DNA of 64,000 nucleotides from AWTP1-18 sp036504515 (GCA_036504515.1 DASXVA010000001.1:372001-436000); one strand, 5' to 3'. Numbered from the stretch's first letter, positions 8,399-18,312 are shown. Translations and numbers: made by a program. Notes: generated by a model from the sequence alone, not told the origin.

Positions 8399-9165
8399 GT
8401 GCCATCCTCTCCGTTCAAGACCTCAGCGTCAGCATCGCCGATCACCCGGTGTGTGCTGATCTGAACTGGCAAGTAGAGGCAGGTCAGCATTGGGCCATCC
8501 TCGGCCGCAACGGTGCCGGCAAGTCCACCCTGCTCCATACTTTGGCCGGATTGCGCGACGCAGATCAGGGCAACATCCACATCGACGGCAAGCCTCTCGC
8601 GACCACACCGCCCCGGGAATTGGCCAAAGTGCGCGGCATCCTGCCCCAGCGCCAACTTGATCCCTTCGCCTCCACCGTGCTGGAAACCGTGCTGGTGGGC
8701 CGTCACCCCCACCTGGGTCGCTGGGACTGGGAATCTGGTGATGACCGCCGTATCGCCCTGGCTGCCTTGGAACAGGCGGGCCTCAAGGAATTCACTCAGC
8801 GCGACGTGCTCACCCTTTCCGGTGGCGAGCGGCAGCGCCTTGCCATTGCCCAGTTGCTCGCCCAACAACCACGACTGATGCTGCTGGACGAACCCCTGAC
8901 CCACCTTGATCTCAACCATCAGGTGGCCGTCATGGACTTGATGCAGCAACAGTCCCGGGCCGGTGCCGCCGTGGTTTCCGTGCTGCACGACCCCGGCTTC
9001 GCTGCCCGCTATTGCGACCACGCCCTGCTGCTGTTCGGTACCGGCACCTGGCTGGCTGGTCCCACGGCAGAAGTGCTGACCGCGTCCAACCTCTCCTGTC
9101 TCTACGGCCATACCCTCCACGAACTCACCGATGCCAGCGGACAACGCTGGTTCGTCCCCGCCTGA
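8395..9165 (+). CDS. btuD: cobalamin ABC transporter ATP-binding protein BtuD
   Basis: 256 aa ABC ATPase that powers BtuC. Walker A GRNGAGKST near residue 40, Q-loop GILPQRQ, signature LSGGERQRLAIAQLL near 142, Walker B LMLLDEPLTHLD near 162, and H-loop VSVLHDPGFAARYCDH. Belongs to the iron-siderophore/B12 importer subgroup. Overlaps btuC by four bases and is followed one base later by cobO. Confidence 0.94.
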   Translation: MSAILSVQDLSVSIADHPVCADLNWQVEAGQHWAILGRNGAGKSTLLHTLAGLRDADQGNIHIDGKPLATTPPRELAKVRGILPQRQLDPFASTVLETVLVGRHPHLGRWDWESGDDRRIALAALEQAGLKEFTQRDVLTLSGGERQRLAIAQLLAQQPRLMLLDEPLTHLDLNHQVAVMDLMQQQSRAGAAVVSVLHDPGFAARYCDHALLLFGTGTWLAGPTAEVLTASNLSCLYGHTLHELTDASGQRWFVPA

Positions 9166-9166
9166 C

Positions 9167-9784
9167 ATGACAACAGACAACGCAAACGAAGATCGCGACG
9201 CCCGCCACAAATCCCGCATGGAACGCAAGAAGGCCGTGGTCGACGAAAAAATTGCCACCGCAAAAGTCGAGCGGGGCGTGCTGCTGATCAACACCGGCAA
9301 CGGCAAAGGCAAGTCCTCGGCCGCCTTCGGTGTGGTCGCCCGCGCCCTCGGCCATCAGCAAAGCGTAGCCGTCATCCAGTTCGTCAAAAGCCGCACCGAC
9401 ACCGGCGAGGAAGCCCTTCTCAGCCGCCAGCCCGGCGTGCGCTGGCATGTCATGGGGGAAGGTTTCACCTGGGAATCGCAAGATCGCCATCGCGACACTG
9501 TTGCCGCCCGGGCCGCTTGGGATCTGGCCCTCCAGTATTTGCAAGACCCGACCATTCACCTGCTGGTGCTGGACGAAATGACCTATGCTTTCAAGTACGG
9601 CTGGCTCGATCTCGAAGAAGTGATCGCCGCCCTCAAGGCCCGCAGTCCCATGCAGCACGTCATCATCACCGGCCGCGCCGCGCCTCCCGCGTTGATTGAA
9701 GCCGCCGATACCGTGAGCGAAATCAACGTGGTCAAACATGCTTTTCAGGCCGGCGTCAAAGCCATGCCTGGGCTGGATTTCTGA
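9167..9784 (+). CDS. cobO: cob(I)yrinic acid a,c-diamide adenosyltransferase CobO (CobA/BtuR type)
   Basis: 205 aa. Transfers the 5'-deoxyadenosyl group of ATP to the cobalt(I) of corrinoids, needed both for de novo synthesis and salvage. The start MTTDNANEDRD is one base after the btuD stop; an earlier in-frame ATG lies inside btuD. Seen: a basic helix with KSRMERKKAVVDEKIA, the P-loop variant NTGNGKGKSSAAFG near residues 43-56, VAVIQFVKS, and LLVLDEMTYAFKYGWL. ATG of the next gene overlaps the stop. Its place in a btu operon suggests it adenosylates imported corrinoids. Confidence 0.94.
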   Translation: MTTDNANEDRDARHKSRMERKKAVVDEKIATAKVERGVLLINTGNGKGKSSAAFGVVARALGHQQSVAVIQFVKSRTDTGEEALLSRQPGVRWHVMGEGFTWESQDRHRDTVAARAAWDLALQYLQDPTIHLLVLDEMTYAFKYGWLDLEEVIAALKARSPMQHVIITGRAAPPALIEAADTVSEINVVKHAFQAGVKAMPGLDF

Positions 9785-11067
9785 TGGTGTCCTGTCCCGC
9801 CCTGCTCGTCGCGGCTCCGGCTTCGGGCCAAGGCAAGACCACCGTCGTCGCCGCGCTGGCACGACTGCACACCCATCTCGGCCGCAAGGTCAAGGTGTTC
9901 AAGTGCGGCCCGGACTTCCTCGATCCGCAAATCCACCAGGTGGCCAGCGGCTTCCCCTGCGAGAACATCGACTTCCGCATGGCCGGCGAAGTGGACGCCC
10001 GCTGGCGTCTGGCCCGGGCTGCGGCTGAGGCAGACCTGATTCTGGTGGAAGGCGTGATGGGTCTCCACGACGGCGAACCCTCCGCCGCCCAACTGGCCCG
10101 TCTCCTCGGTCTGCCGGTGCTGCTGGTGCTGGATGCCAGCGCCATGGCCGGCAGCTTCGGTGCCGTGGCCTGGGGCCTCAAACATTATCAGGAAGGCGCC
10201 CCCATCAGCGCCGTGCTGGCCAACCGGGTGGGCAGCGACTACCACGCCCAGCTCTGCCGCGACACCCTGCCCGAAGACATCGTCTGGTACGGCGCTCTGC
10301 CGCGCAATACCGAAGCCGCCATGCCCGAGCGCCACCTCGGCCTGCTGCCCGCCGCCGAAATCGCCGGGCTCGAAGCCAGCCTCAATGCCATGGCCGATGC
10401 TTTGGCCGGCACCCCTGCTGCCGAGCTACCCCCAGCGGTGGATTTCGCCGCCGCCGCAATGCCCGATCTGCCGCCCCTTTTGCAGGGCCGCACCATCGCC
10501 GTGGCCCAGGATGCCGCCTTCTGTTTTGCCTACCCGGCCAATCTGGAATGCCTGGAACAACTGGGGGCGACCCTCAGCTTCTTCTCACCGCTCCATGACA
10601 ACACGCTGCCCCCCTGTGATGCTGTCTGGCTCCCCGGCGGCTATCCCGAGTTGCATGGTGAAACCCTCGCCGCCAATCGCACCATGGCGGAAGCCTTGCG
10701 CGATCACGTCGCCGCAGGCAAACCGCTACTGGCGGAATGCGGCGGCATGATGGCTTGTTTCGATACCCTGCAAACCACGGAAGGCGCCAGCCATGCCATG
10801 TTCGCCCTGATCCCCGGCAGCACGGTGATGCAGTCCCGGCTCGCCGGTCTGGGCATGGTCTGCGTGGAATTACCCGAAGGTAAACTGCAAGGCCACACCT
10901 TCCATTACTCCACCAGTACCTCGCCCCTCGTCCCCATCGCCCAGGCCATCAAAGCCAGTGGCAAGGGCGGCGAAGCGGTGTATCGGCAAGGACGATTGAC
11001 CGCCAGCTACATGCACTTCTATTTCCCTTCCAATGCTGCCGCCACCGCGGGCCTGTTCCTGCCATGA
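9784..11067 (+). CDS. cobB: cobyrinate a,c-diamide synthase
   Basis: 427 aa (CobB/CbiA). ATP- and glutamine-dependent amidation of the a and c carboxylates of (hydrogeno)cobyrinate. N-terminal DTBS-like domain with the P-loop PASGQGKTTVVAAL near residues 11-24 and VEGVMGLHDG; C-terminal class I glutamine amidotransferase domain with LPGGYPELHG and the nucleophile cysteine in LLAECGGMM near residue 320. The last residues include the conserved GRLTASYMHFYFPS. In an organism using the CbiD/CbiG route, the product is cob(II)yrinic acid a,c-diamide, the substrate of CobO encoded just upstream. Confidence 0.94.
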   Translation: MVSCPALLVAAPASGQGKTTVVAALARLHTHLGRKVKVFKCGPDFLDPQIHQVASGFPCENIDFRMAGEVDARWRLARAAAEADLILVEGVMGLHDGEPSAAQLARLLGLPVLLVLDASAMAGSFGAVAWGLKHYQEGAPISAVLANRVGSDYHAQLCRDTLPEDIVWYGALPRNTEAAMPERHLGLLPAAEIAGLEASLNAMADALAGTPAAELPPAVDFAAAAMPDLPPLLQGRTIAVAQDAAFCFAYPANLECLEQLGATLSFFSPLHDNTLPPCDAVWLPGGYPELHGETLAANRTMAEALRDHVAAGKPLLAECGGMMACFDTLQTTEGASHAMFALIPGSTVMQSRLAGLGMVCVELPEGKLQGHTFHYSTSTSPLVPIAQAIKASGKGGEAVYRQGRLTASYMHFYFPSNAAATAGLFLP

Positions 11068-11738
11068 GCAAAGACCATCGTTTCCACCAGACGGCCATCG
11101 ATGCCGTCTATGGGGCCATCGAGCAGCGACGGGACATCCGCGAGTTCGCCCCCGGTCCCCTGCCCGAAGGCTTGCTGGAGCGGCTGTACCAGGTCGCCCA
11201 CAGAGCGCCCTCGGTGGGCTATATGCAGCCCTGGCGCTTGCTGCACATCAGCGATGCCGCCATCAAAACCGAGATGGCCACTATCGTCGAAGCGGAGCGG
11301 CAACTGACTGCCGCCGCCCTGCCCAGCCGCACCGCAGACTTCCTCAAACTCAAGGTGGAAGGTTTGCGCTCCTGCGCCGAAATCGTGGTGGTGGCCCTAA
11401 TGGACGGCTGCGACAAACACATCTTCGGCAAACGCACCCTGCCGGAAATGGCCCTGGCCTCCGCCGCCTGCGCCATCCAAAACATGTGGCTCGCCGCCCG
11501 GGCGGAAGGCATCGGCCTAGGCTGGGTGTCCTTCTTCGATCCGGTCACCCTCGCTGCCTTGCTGAAAATGCCGGCCGGTGCCAAGCCCATCGCCATTCTC
11601 TGCATCGGCCCGGTGGCCGAATTCCCTGATCAGCCATTACTGGAAACCCTGGGTTGGGGGCAACGTCTGCCCCGGGAACAATTCGTCTTCGAAAACACCT
11701 GGCCCGAGGATGCTCAGCCAACGCCGACGGTCTACTGA
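11064..11738 (+). CDS. bluB: 5,6-dimethylbenzimidazole synthase BluB
   Basis: 224 aa nitroreductase-fold flavoenzyme. BluB uses O2 to break down reduced FMN and form 5,6-dimethylbenzimidazole, the lower ligand of B12. Seen: YGAIEQRRDIREFAPGPLP at the N-terminus, HRAPSVGYMQPWRLLHI, and GWVSFFDP. Overlaps cobB by four bases and is the last gene of the first riboswitch operon. It is notable that this O2-dependent step accompanies a cobalt-early ring pathway. Confidence 0.93.
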   Translation: MSKDHRFHQTAIDAVYGAIEQRRDIREFAPGPLPEGLLERLYQVAHRAPSVGYMQPWRLLHISDAAIKTEMATIVEAERQLTAAALPSRTADFLKLKVEGLRSCAEIVVVALMDGCDKHIFGKRTLPEMALASAACAIQNMWLAARAEGIGLGWVSFFDPVTLAALLKMPAGAKPIAILCIGPVAEFPDQPLLETLGWGQRLPREQFVFENTWPEDAQPTPTVY

Positions 11739-11785
11739 TATATACGCCCTGGATAAAAACCATCCTGAGGTGCGTTCCTCTCCCC

Positions 11786-11791
11786 TATAAT
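11786..11791 (+). promoter_or_regulatory. -10 box for the second B12 operon
   Basis: A perfect TATAAT 15 bases before the riboswitch. The -35 region at 17 bases spacing (TCCTGA) is a poor match. Predicted transcription start around 11798. Confidence 0.6.
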
Positions 11792-11806
11792 CGCCCCTCG
11801 GATTAA

Positions 11807-11997
11807 GGTTCGTTCACCGGTACAAACTGATGAACGTGAAAATGGGAAGTCCGGTGAGTTGGAAGTTTTTCCAACAAATCCGGCGCAGCCCCCGCTGCTG
11901 TAAGCCTGACAAATCCGCCCTGAGAAAGTTTTAGCCACTGTGCTTGCACGGGAAGGCTGGGCGGATGAGAACGATGGTGAGCCAGAAGACCTGCCTA
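11807..11997 (+). promoter_or_regulatory. cobalamin riboswitch upstream of cbiM
   Basis: Core elements in order: GGTTCGTTCACC at the 5' end, GAAAATGGGAAGTCCGGTGA, CGCAGCCCCCGCTGCTGTAA, AGCCACTG near 11933, and the B12 box GAGCCAGAAGACCTGCC at 11980-11996. About 160 bases of leader separate it from the GTG start of cbiM, enough for a terminator or ribosome-binding-site-masking hairpin. It should control the whole cobalt uptake/corrin synthesis operon. Confidence 0.95.
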
Positions 11998-12159
11998 AAT
12001 CCTGTGTAGTGCCAGTCCCCGGGGTGGTGGGAAAGGTTCTGATCATGTGCCGCATGCTTCGCGACGATTTGCTGTCCAAGCCCCATCCGGCCCATCTTCC
12101 GATCTTCACGTCGATCTCCTGCGAATGGTGCTGTTGTCATCTCGCTGTGGGAGAGATTC

Positions 12160-12837
12160 GTGCACATCATGGAAGGCTTCTTACCCGTAGAGCATGCCCT
12201 GGGCTGGACCCTCGCGTCCGCGCCCTTTCTGGCCGGCGGCCTCTACGCCATCAAAAAGCGCATCCGCGAAAAACCTGAGCAGCGCATGCTGCTGGGCGTC
12301 GCTGCGGCCTTCACCTTCGTCCTCTCCGCCCTGAAACTGCCCTCCGTCACCGGAAGCTGTTCCCACCCCACCGGCACCGGTCTCGGCGCTTTGCTCTTCG
12401 GCCCCCTGGCCATGGTTCCCATCGGCGCCGTGGTCTTGCTTTTCCAGGCGCTGTTGTTGGCCCACGGCGGCATCACGACCTTGGGGGCCAATCTGTTTTC
12501 CATGGCCATCGTCGGCCCCTTCACCGCCGCCGCCGTCTTTCGCCTCGCCCGCACCTTGCGGGCTTCCTTCGGCCTCAGCGTGTTTCTTGCCGCCGCCCTG
12601 GCCGACCTGATGACCTACGTCACCACCTCCATCCAACTGGCCTGGGCCTTTCCCGATCCCAGCGGCGGCTTCGTCGCCTCCTTCGCCAAGTTCGCCGGCA
12701 TTTTCGCCCTCACTCAAATTCCCCTGGCCATCAGCGAAGGCCTGCTCACGGTGGTCATTTGCAATGCCTTGCGCCGCTTCAATCCCAAGGAATTGCAGGA
12801 CATGAATCTTGCGCCGGCGCCGGAGGTCAAGGCATGA
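12160..12837 (+). CDS. cbiM: cobalt ECF transporter substrate-binding membrane protein CbiM
   Basis: 225 aa. The GTG start at 12160 gives MHIMEGFLP, the conserved CbiM N-terminus whose His-2 and main chain bind Co(II), so this start is well supported; GGGAGAG lies just upstream. Several transmembrane helices follow, with SCSHPTGTGLGALLFGP and the conserved second metal-site region. CbiM is the S-component of the CbiMNQO cobalt importer. First gene of the 16-gene operon behind riboswitch 2; overlaps cbiN by four bases. Confidence 0.94.
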   Translation: MHIMEGFLPVEHALGWTLASAPFLAGGLYAIKKRIREKPEQRMLLGVAAAFTFVLSALKLPSVTGSCSHPTGTGLGALLFGPLAMVPIGAVVLLFQALLLAHGGITTLGANLFSMAIVGPFTAAAVFRLARTLRASFGLSVFLAAALADLMTYVTTSIQLAWAFPDPSGGFVASFAKFAGIFALTQIPLAISEGLLTVVICNALRRFNPKELQDMNLAPAPEVKA

Positions 12838-13181
12838 ACCGCCGACAGAACTTTCTGCTCCTGCTTGCCGTGGTCTTGCTTGCGGTCCTGCCCCTTTGGC
12901 TGGCGCCGCCGCCAGGCCCGGATGCCGCCGGCCATCCCGGCATAGCCTTCGCCGGCGCCGATAACAAGGCGCGGGATTTGATCGGCGCCATCGCACCGAA
13001 TTACGTGCCCTGGTTCCAGCCTTTATTGGAACCCGCCAGCGATGAAATCTCCTCCCTGCTGTTCGCCTTGCAAGCGGCCCTGGGCGCGGGCTTTATCGGC
13101 TACTACCTGGGGGTGTCCCTGACCCAGGAAAAGTATCGACGGGAAGCTACAAACGAGGGTCAGGATCGTCGTGCTGATTGA
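12834..13181 (+). CDS. cbiN: cobalt ECF transporter auxiliary protein CbiN
   Basis: 115 aa with two transmembrane helices (residues about 6-22 and 79-95) and a periplasmic loop containing FAGADNKARDLIGAIAPNYVPWFQPL, typical of CbiN. It helps CbiM load cobalt. The start MNRRQNFLL overlaps the cbiM stop (ATGA). A longer in-frame ORF from 12759 is inside cbiM and is rejected. Confidence 0.92.
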   Translation: MNRRQNFLLLLAVVLLAVLPLWLAPPPGPDAAGHPGIAFAGADNKARDLIGAIAPNYVPWFQPLLEPASDEISSLLFALQAALGAGFIGYYLGVSLTQEKYRREATNEGQDRRAD

Positions 13182-13913
13182 GCAATCCGCCCAAAGCAAC
13201 CGTTGGCGGCAGGTCGCGCCGGGGGCCAAGGCGAGCTTTGCCCTGGGGGGCTTGATCGCCGCCTATGGGGCGGTGTCGCCAGGGGCTTCCGCCGCTGTCG
13301 CCGTCCTGTTGGCCCTCGTCACGGTGTTCGGCGCCGGCGTCCCCTTCGGCCGCTATTGCCGCGTGGCCACCCCCGCCTTGCTCTTCCTGCTGATCAGCAC
13401 CTTCTCCCTGGCCTGGCAATTGGACTTGGGCAAATCCGGTATCGCCCTCTCCCTGCAATCGGCACCGGCGGCCCTGGAAAAAATCGCGGTGGTCATCTCC
13501 CGCTCCCTGGGCGCCCTGGCCGCCTTGCTCTTCCTGGTGCTGACCACGCCACTGCCGGATCTGATCGTCCTCCTGCGTCGGCTACGGGTGCCGGAAACCC
13601 TGCTGGAACTGATGGTGCTCTGCTATCGCATGCTCTTCGTGCTTTCCGAAGCGGTGCACGACACCCATACCGCCCAGGCCGCCCGCCTCGGCTATGCCAG
13701 CCCCCGATTGGCCCTGCGCTCCCTGGGCGGTCTCGCCGCCTGTCTGACGCTTCAGGTCTGGCAGCGCGCCCAGGATCTGCACCTGGCCGCCCAGGCCCGC
13801 AACCATCACGGTCCTCTGCGCTTTCTTGAAACCGAATTTCCCCAGGGCCACCGTGACCTCGTTTTCGCCCTGGCGGCGGCGGGCGGGCTCATTCTCCTGG
13901 CGAGGCTCCTGCC

Positions 13914-13917
<4 letters not shown>
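13171..13917 (+). CDS. cbiQ: cobalt ECF transporter T component CbiQ
   Basis: 248 aa. Transmembrane coupling subunit that links CbiM to the ATPase CbiO. GTG start overlapping the cbiN stop by 11 bases. Seen: N-terminal helices rich in Ala/Leu, LRRLRVPETLLELMVLCYRML, and two coupling motifs, QAARLGYASPR and AAQARNHHGPLR, in the places of the ARG-type motifs of T components. Confidence 0.92.
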
Positions 13918-14791
<874 letters not shown>

Positions 14792-14804
<13 letters not shown>

Positions 14805-14833
14805 TGCCAATCCTCTCCCGGAGTGCGGCCTGA
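14792..14833 (+). CDS. possible 13-codon coupling ORF between cbiO and cobM
   Basis: ATG at 14792 is preceded by AAAGGA at good distance and encodes MSSVMPILSRSAA. Its TGA overlaps the cobM ATG (TGATG). It starts inside the end of cbiO in another frame. It may simply deliver ribosomes to cobM, which has no good ribosome binding site of its own. No conservation data, so low confidence. Confidence 0.3.
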
Positions 14834-15624
14834 TGCCGGGAAAAGTCTGGTTCGTCGGCGCCGGCCCCGGAGACCCGGAATTGCTCACCCTCAAGGGCAA
14901 GAAGCTGCTGGAAATGGCCGGCGCGGTGCTCTACGCCGGCTCCCTGGTGGATCAGGCCGCCACCTTGTTTGCGCCCCCCGCTTGCGACATTCGCGATTCC
15001 AAGGACATGACCCTGGAAGAAATCACCGCCTGGCTGATCGAGTCCGCCCGCAAACACGCCGTGGTGGTCCGCTTGCAAACCGGCGATCCGGGGCTTTATG
15101 GCGCCCTGATCGAAATGACCCGGCCCTTGACCGAGGCCGGCATTGAATGGGCGGAAGTGCCTGGCGTGTCCTCCGCCATGGCCGCCGCAGCAGCAGCGGG
15201 GGAAACCCTGACCCTGCCGGAAGTGACCCAGACCGTGATCCTCACCCGGGTCGCCGGCCGCACGCCCATGCCGCCGGGGGAGGATCTGGAATCCCTGGCG
15301 GCCCACAAAACCACCCTCTGCATCTACCTCTCCATCACCCTGCTGCACGAAGTGCAACGGGCCCTGTTGGCAGCCGGCTGGGCGGAGGACGCACCGATGC
15401 TGGTGGTGCAGAAAGCCAGTTGGCCGGGGGCCGAAAAAATCGTTCGCGGCACCCTGGCCGACATCAAGAAGAAGTGCCAGGCCGAGAAGATCGGCAGTCA
15501 GGCCATGATCATCGCCAGTCCTACCCTGGGCGCCGCCCAGTGGGAAACCCTGGCCCGTTCCAAACTTTACGACCCGGCCTTCGGCCATCGCTTCCGCCGG
15601 GCAACGGAGACTCCCCATGAATGA
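14833..15624 (+). CDS. cbiF: cobalt-precorrin-4 C11-methyltransferase (CbiF/CobM)
   Basis: 263 aa SAM-dependent tetrapyrrole methylase that methylates C11. Seen: the glycine-rich VWFVGAGPGDPELLTLKGKKLLEMA at the N-terminus, VRLQTGDPGLYGALIEM, VPGVSSAMAAAAAAG and the family's second half ending YDPAFGHRFR. CbiF and CobM are one family; the cobalt-early context (CbiX, CbiD, CbiG nearby) argues for CbiF. Overlaps cbiX by eight bases. Confidence 0.93.
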   Translation: MPGKVWFVGAGPGDPELLTLKGKKLLEMAGAVLYAGSLVDQAATLFAPPACDIRDSKDMTLEEITAWLIESARKHAVVVRLQTGDPGLYGALIEMTRPLTEAGIEWAEVPGVSSAMAAAAAAGETLTLPEVTQTVILTRVAGRTPMPPGEDLESLAAHKTTLCIYLSITLLHEVQRALLAAGWAEDAPMLVVQKASWPGAEKIVRGTLADIKKKCQAEKIGSQAMIIASPTLGAAQWETLARSKLYDPAFGHRFRRATETPHE

Positions 15625-16522
15625 CACCACCCTCCTCTTAGTCGGCCACGGCTCCCGCAATCGCGAGGGCAACAAGGAAATCCTGCACTTTGCCGCCCAG
15701 TGGCGGGAGCGGCATCCCGGCTGGCGCATCGAAGCCTGTTTTATCGAGCACGCGGAAGTGCTGCTCAAGGAAGGTCTGGATCGGTCCGCACAAGGAGCGC
15801 GGCGGGTGGTGGTGATTCCCTTCATCCTCAACGCCGCCGGCCACGTCAAGATGGAACTGCCGGCTGCAGTGGAGGCCGCCCGCAGCCGCTACCCCGCGGT
15901 GCAGTTCGACTGCACCCGTCACCTGGGCATGGGCCGCGAAATCCTCACCGTGCTGCAAGGCCAGCTCGACCGGCTGATGAAGGCCCTGGACGAGCCCGAT
16001 CCGCAAACCACCGGGGTCATCCTCCTCGGTCGCGGCTCCTCCGATGTGGGCGCCAACGGCGAACTGGCAAAAATGGCGCGTTGGATTTTCGAGGACAACC
16101 ACCACGAACTGGTGGACCTGGCCTTCACCGGCGTCACCTGGCCGCGCCTGGAAACCGTGGTGCAAAGACAGGTGCGACTGGGCATGACGCAAATCTGCGT
16201 GGTGCCGGTGTACCTTTTCACCGGCGTCCTGATGGAACGCATCAAGGCCCAGGTGGCGCGACTGGAGCGGCAGAACCCCGCCGTCAGCTTCGCCCTGGGC
16301 AGCCACTTCGGTTTCGATAAAGGCATCTTCGATCTGCTCGATAGCAAGGTTGGCGGCCAGGAACTGGCGGAAGGTGCACTGCTGGAATGCGACGGCTGCA
16401 AATACCGCATCCAGGCGGAGGCGGAACACCTGCACGACCACAGCCACACCCAGTGCGGCCACGGCCATGAAGGGGACCACGGTCACGAACACGACCACCA
16501 TCACCACCACGCCGAGGCCTGA
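15617..16522 (+). CDS. cbiX: sirohydrochlorin cobaltochelatase CbiX, long form with His-rich tail
   Basis: 301 aa. Inserts Co(II) into sirohydrochlorin, the committing step of the cobalt-early pathway. Two CbiX-type halves are visible: LLLVGHGSRNREGNKEI at residues 5-21 and VILLGRGSSDVGANGELAKMARW near 134-156. The C-terminal tail carries Cys258-x2-Cys261 followed by about 30 residues rich in His, including a run of five, where cobalt or an Fe-S cluster could bind; a CxxC plus His-rich tail is known in the long CbiX of Bacillus megaterium. Its presence marks the pathway as anaerobic type. Confidence 0.93.
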   Translation: MNDTTLLLVGHGSRNREGNKEILHFAAQWRERHPGWRIEACFIEHAEVLLKEGLDRSAQGARRVVVIPFILNAAGHVKMELPAAVEAARSRYPAVQFDCTRHLGMGREILTVLQGQLDRLMKALDEPDPQTTGVILLGRGSSDVGANGELAKMARWIFEDNHHELVDLAFTGVTWPRLETVVQRQVRLGMTQICVVPVYLFTGVLMERIKAQVARLERQNPAVSFALGSHFGFDKGIFDLLDSKVGGQELAEGALLECDGCKYRIQAEAEHLHDHSHTQCGHGHEGDHGHEHDHHHHHAEA

Positions 16523-16528
16523 AGCACC

Positions 16529-17218
16529 ATGAGCACCGCCAACACCATCACCGAACAGCTCACCGCCGCCGGCCAGGCCATCGAGCACGATTCCTTTGCC
16601 ATCATTGATGCCGAGGTTTCCGCCCATGACTACCTTCCCGAGCAATGGCCCATCGTCCGGCGCATGATCCACGCCAATGCCGACTTCGATTTCAACGGCC
16701 TCACCGCTTTTCATCAGGACGCCGTCAAGGCCGGACTGGCCGCCATCCGGGGCCGCAAAAGCCGCATCGTGGCCGACGTGGAAATGATCTGCGTGGGCCT
16801 TTCGGCGCCGCGTCTGCAACACTTTGCCATGGGCACCCACCAGTTCATTTCCGATGCCGACGTGATTGAACAGGCCAAAGCCGAGAACACCACCCGTGCC
16901 GTGCAGGCCATGCGCAAAGCCCATCGCCAGGGACTGCTCAATGGTGCCATCGTCGGCATCGGTAACGCCCCCACCGCCTTGATCGAACTGGTGCGTCTGA
17001 TCCGGGAAGAAGGTGCCCGACCGGCGCTGGTGGTGGGCATGCCCGTGGGCTTCGTTTCGGCGGCGGAGTCGAAAGACCTGATGGCCACCGTGAACGAAAC
17101 ACCCTGGATCGTGATTCGCGGCCGCAAGGGCGGCTCCACCCTAGTGGTTGCAGCCATCCATGCCTTGCTCGCCTTGGCCGAAGCCGCCGAACGAAACGAA
17201 AGCGCCTCTCGCCCATGA
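16529..17218 (+). CDS. cbiC: cobalt-precorrin-8 methylmutase (CbiC/CobH)
   Basis: 229 aa. Moves the C11 methyl group to C12 to give cobyrinic acid. Seen: IEHDSFAIIDAEV at the N-terminus with the conserved region around SF.II, RRMIHANADFDF containing the catalytic histidine, GIGNAPTAL and LVVGMPVGFVSAAESKD. Six bases after cbiX and overlapping cbiD by four bases. Confidence 0.93.
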   Translation: MSTANTITEQLTAAGQAIEHDSFAIIDAEVSAHDYLPEQWPIVRRMIHANADFDFNGLTAFHQDAVKAGLAAIRGRKSRIVADVEMICVGLSAPRLQHFAMGTHQFISDADVIEQAKAENTTRAVQAMRKAHRQGLLNGAIVGIGNAPTALIELVRLIREEGARPALVVGMPVGFVSAAESKDLMATVNETPWIVIRGRKGGSTLVVAAIHALLALAEAAERNESASRP

Positions 17219-18312
17219 TGGAAAAAACCACCAAGCGCGGTACCCGCACGGGATTTACTACCGGCGCTTGTTCCGCTGCCGCTGCCCGGGCCGCTACCCT
17301 GGGTTTGGTCCAGGGGGCCGTGCCTGAGCAGGTGACTTGCCTGCTGCCCAATGGCCAGCAGGTGGACTTCGCCGTGCACGACGGACGCCGTAGCGACATC
17401 GCGGCCCATGCCATGGTGGTCAAGTTTGCCGGGGACGACCCGGACTGCACCGACGGCGCCCACCTCACCGCCGATGTCCGCCTGCTGCCGGATCAGGTCG
17501 GAAAGGTGGTTCTCCAGGGCGGATTCGGCGTCGGCCTGGTCACCATGCCCGGCCTGGGACTTGAGGTGGACGGCCCGGCCATCAACCCCGTGCCCCGGCG
17601 CAATATCGAAGAGAATGTTCGTCTTGCGGCCGGATCCTTGTTGGAAAAAGCAGGACTGGAAGTCACCATTTCCGTGCCCCAGGGCGTGGACATGGCGAAG
17701 AAAACCCTCAACGCCCGGCTCGGCATCCTCGGCGGTATTTCCATCCTTGGCACCACCGGCATCGTCCGTCCCTATTCCACCGCAGCCTATCGCGCCAGCG
17801 TTGTTCAAGGCGTTCAGGTGGCCGCGACGACGGGGGCCAACAAGGTGGTGCTCACCACGGGCGGACGTACAGAAAAGTTCGTCATGGGCGAATTCCCCGA
17901 TTTGCCCCAACCCTGTTTTGTGCAGATGGGGGACTTTCTTCGTTACGCCATCGACACGGCGGTGGAACAGGGCATCACCCACATCATCATTGGCGGCATG
18001 GTGGGCAAACTGACCAAGATTGCTCAAGGCGAAACCATCACCCATGCCGGCCGCGCCGAAGTGGACACCGGCCTGCTCGCCGATCTGGCGGCAGAGCTGG
18101 GCGTCGCCCAGGACACTTGTGACGCGATTCGCGCCAATCAAACCGCCCGCTACGCCGGCGAGTGCATGGCCGAACTGGGCCTCACCGTGCCCTTCCACCT
18201 GGCCCTGGCGCACAAGGTCATCGACACCGTCAGCGCCCGCTACCCCGGCAAGTTTGAAATGAAAGTACTGGTCTGCGACTTTGACGGCCAGAAAATCACG
18301 GAGACACCATGA
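17215..18312 (+). CDS. cbiD: cobalt-precorrin-5B C1-methyltransferase CbiD
   Basis: 365 aa. Methylates C1 in the anaerobic pathway; there is no aerobic-pathway counterpart, so it is a strong marker. Seen: RTGFTTGACSAAAARAA near the N-terminus, PGLGLEVDGPAINPVPRRNI, LGGISILGTTGIVRPYS, and GGMVGKLTKIAQG. Two adjacent ATG codons (17215 and 17218) are possible; the first gives the ATGA overlap with cbiC. Confidence 0.94.
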   Translation: MMEKTTKRGTRTGFTTGACSAAAARAATLGLVQGAVPEQVTCLLPNGQQVDFAVHDGRRSDIAAHAMVVKFAGDDPDCTDGAHLTADVRLLPDQVGKVVLQGGFGVGLVTMPGLGLEVDGPAINPVPRRNIEENVRLAAGSLLEKAGLEVTISVPQGVDMAKKTLNARLGILGGISILGTTGIVRPYSTAAYRASVVQGVQVAATTGANKVVLTTGGRTEKFVMGEFPDLPQPCFVQMGDFLRYAIDTAVEQGITHIIIGGMVGKLTKIAQGETITHAGRAEVDTGLLADLAAELGVAQDTCDAIRANQTARYAGECMAELGLTVPFHLALAHKVIDTVSARYPGKFEMKVLVCDFDGQKITETP

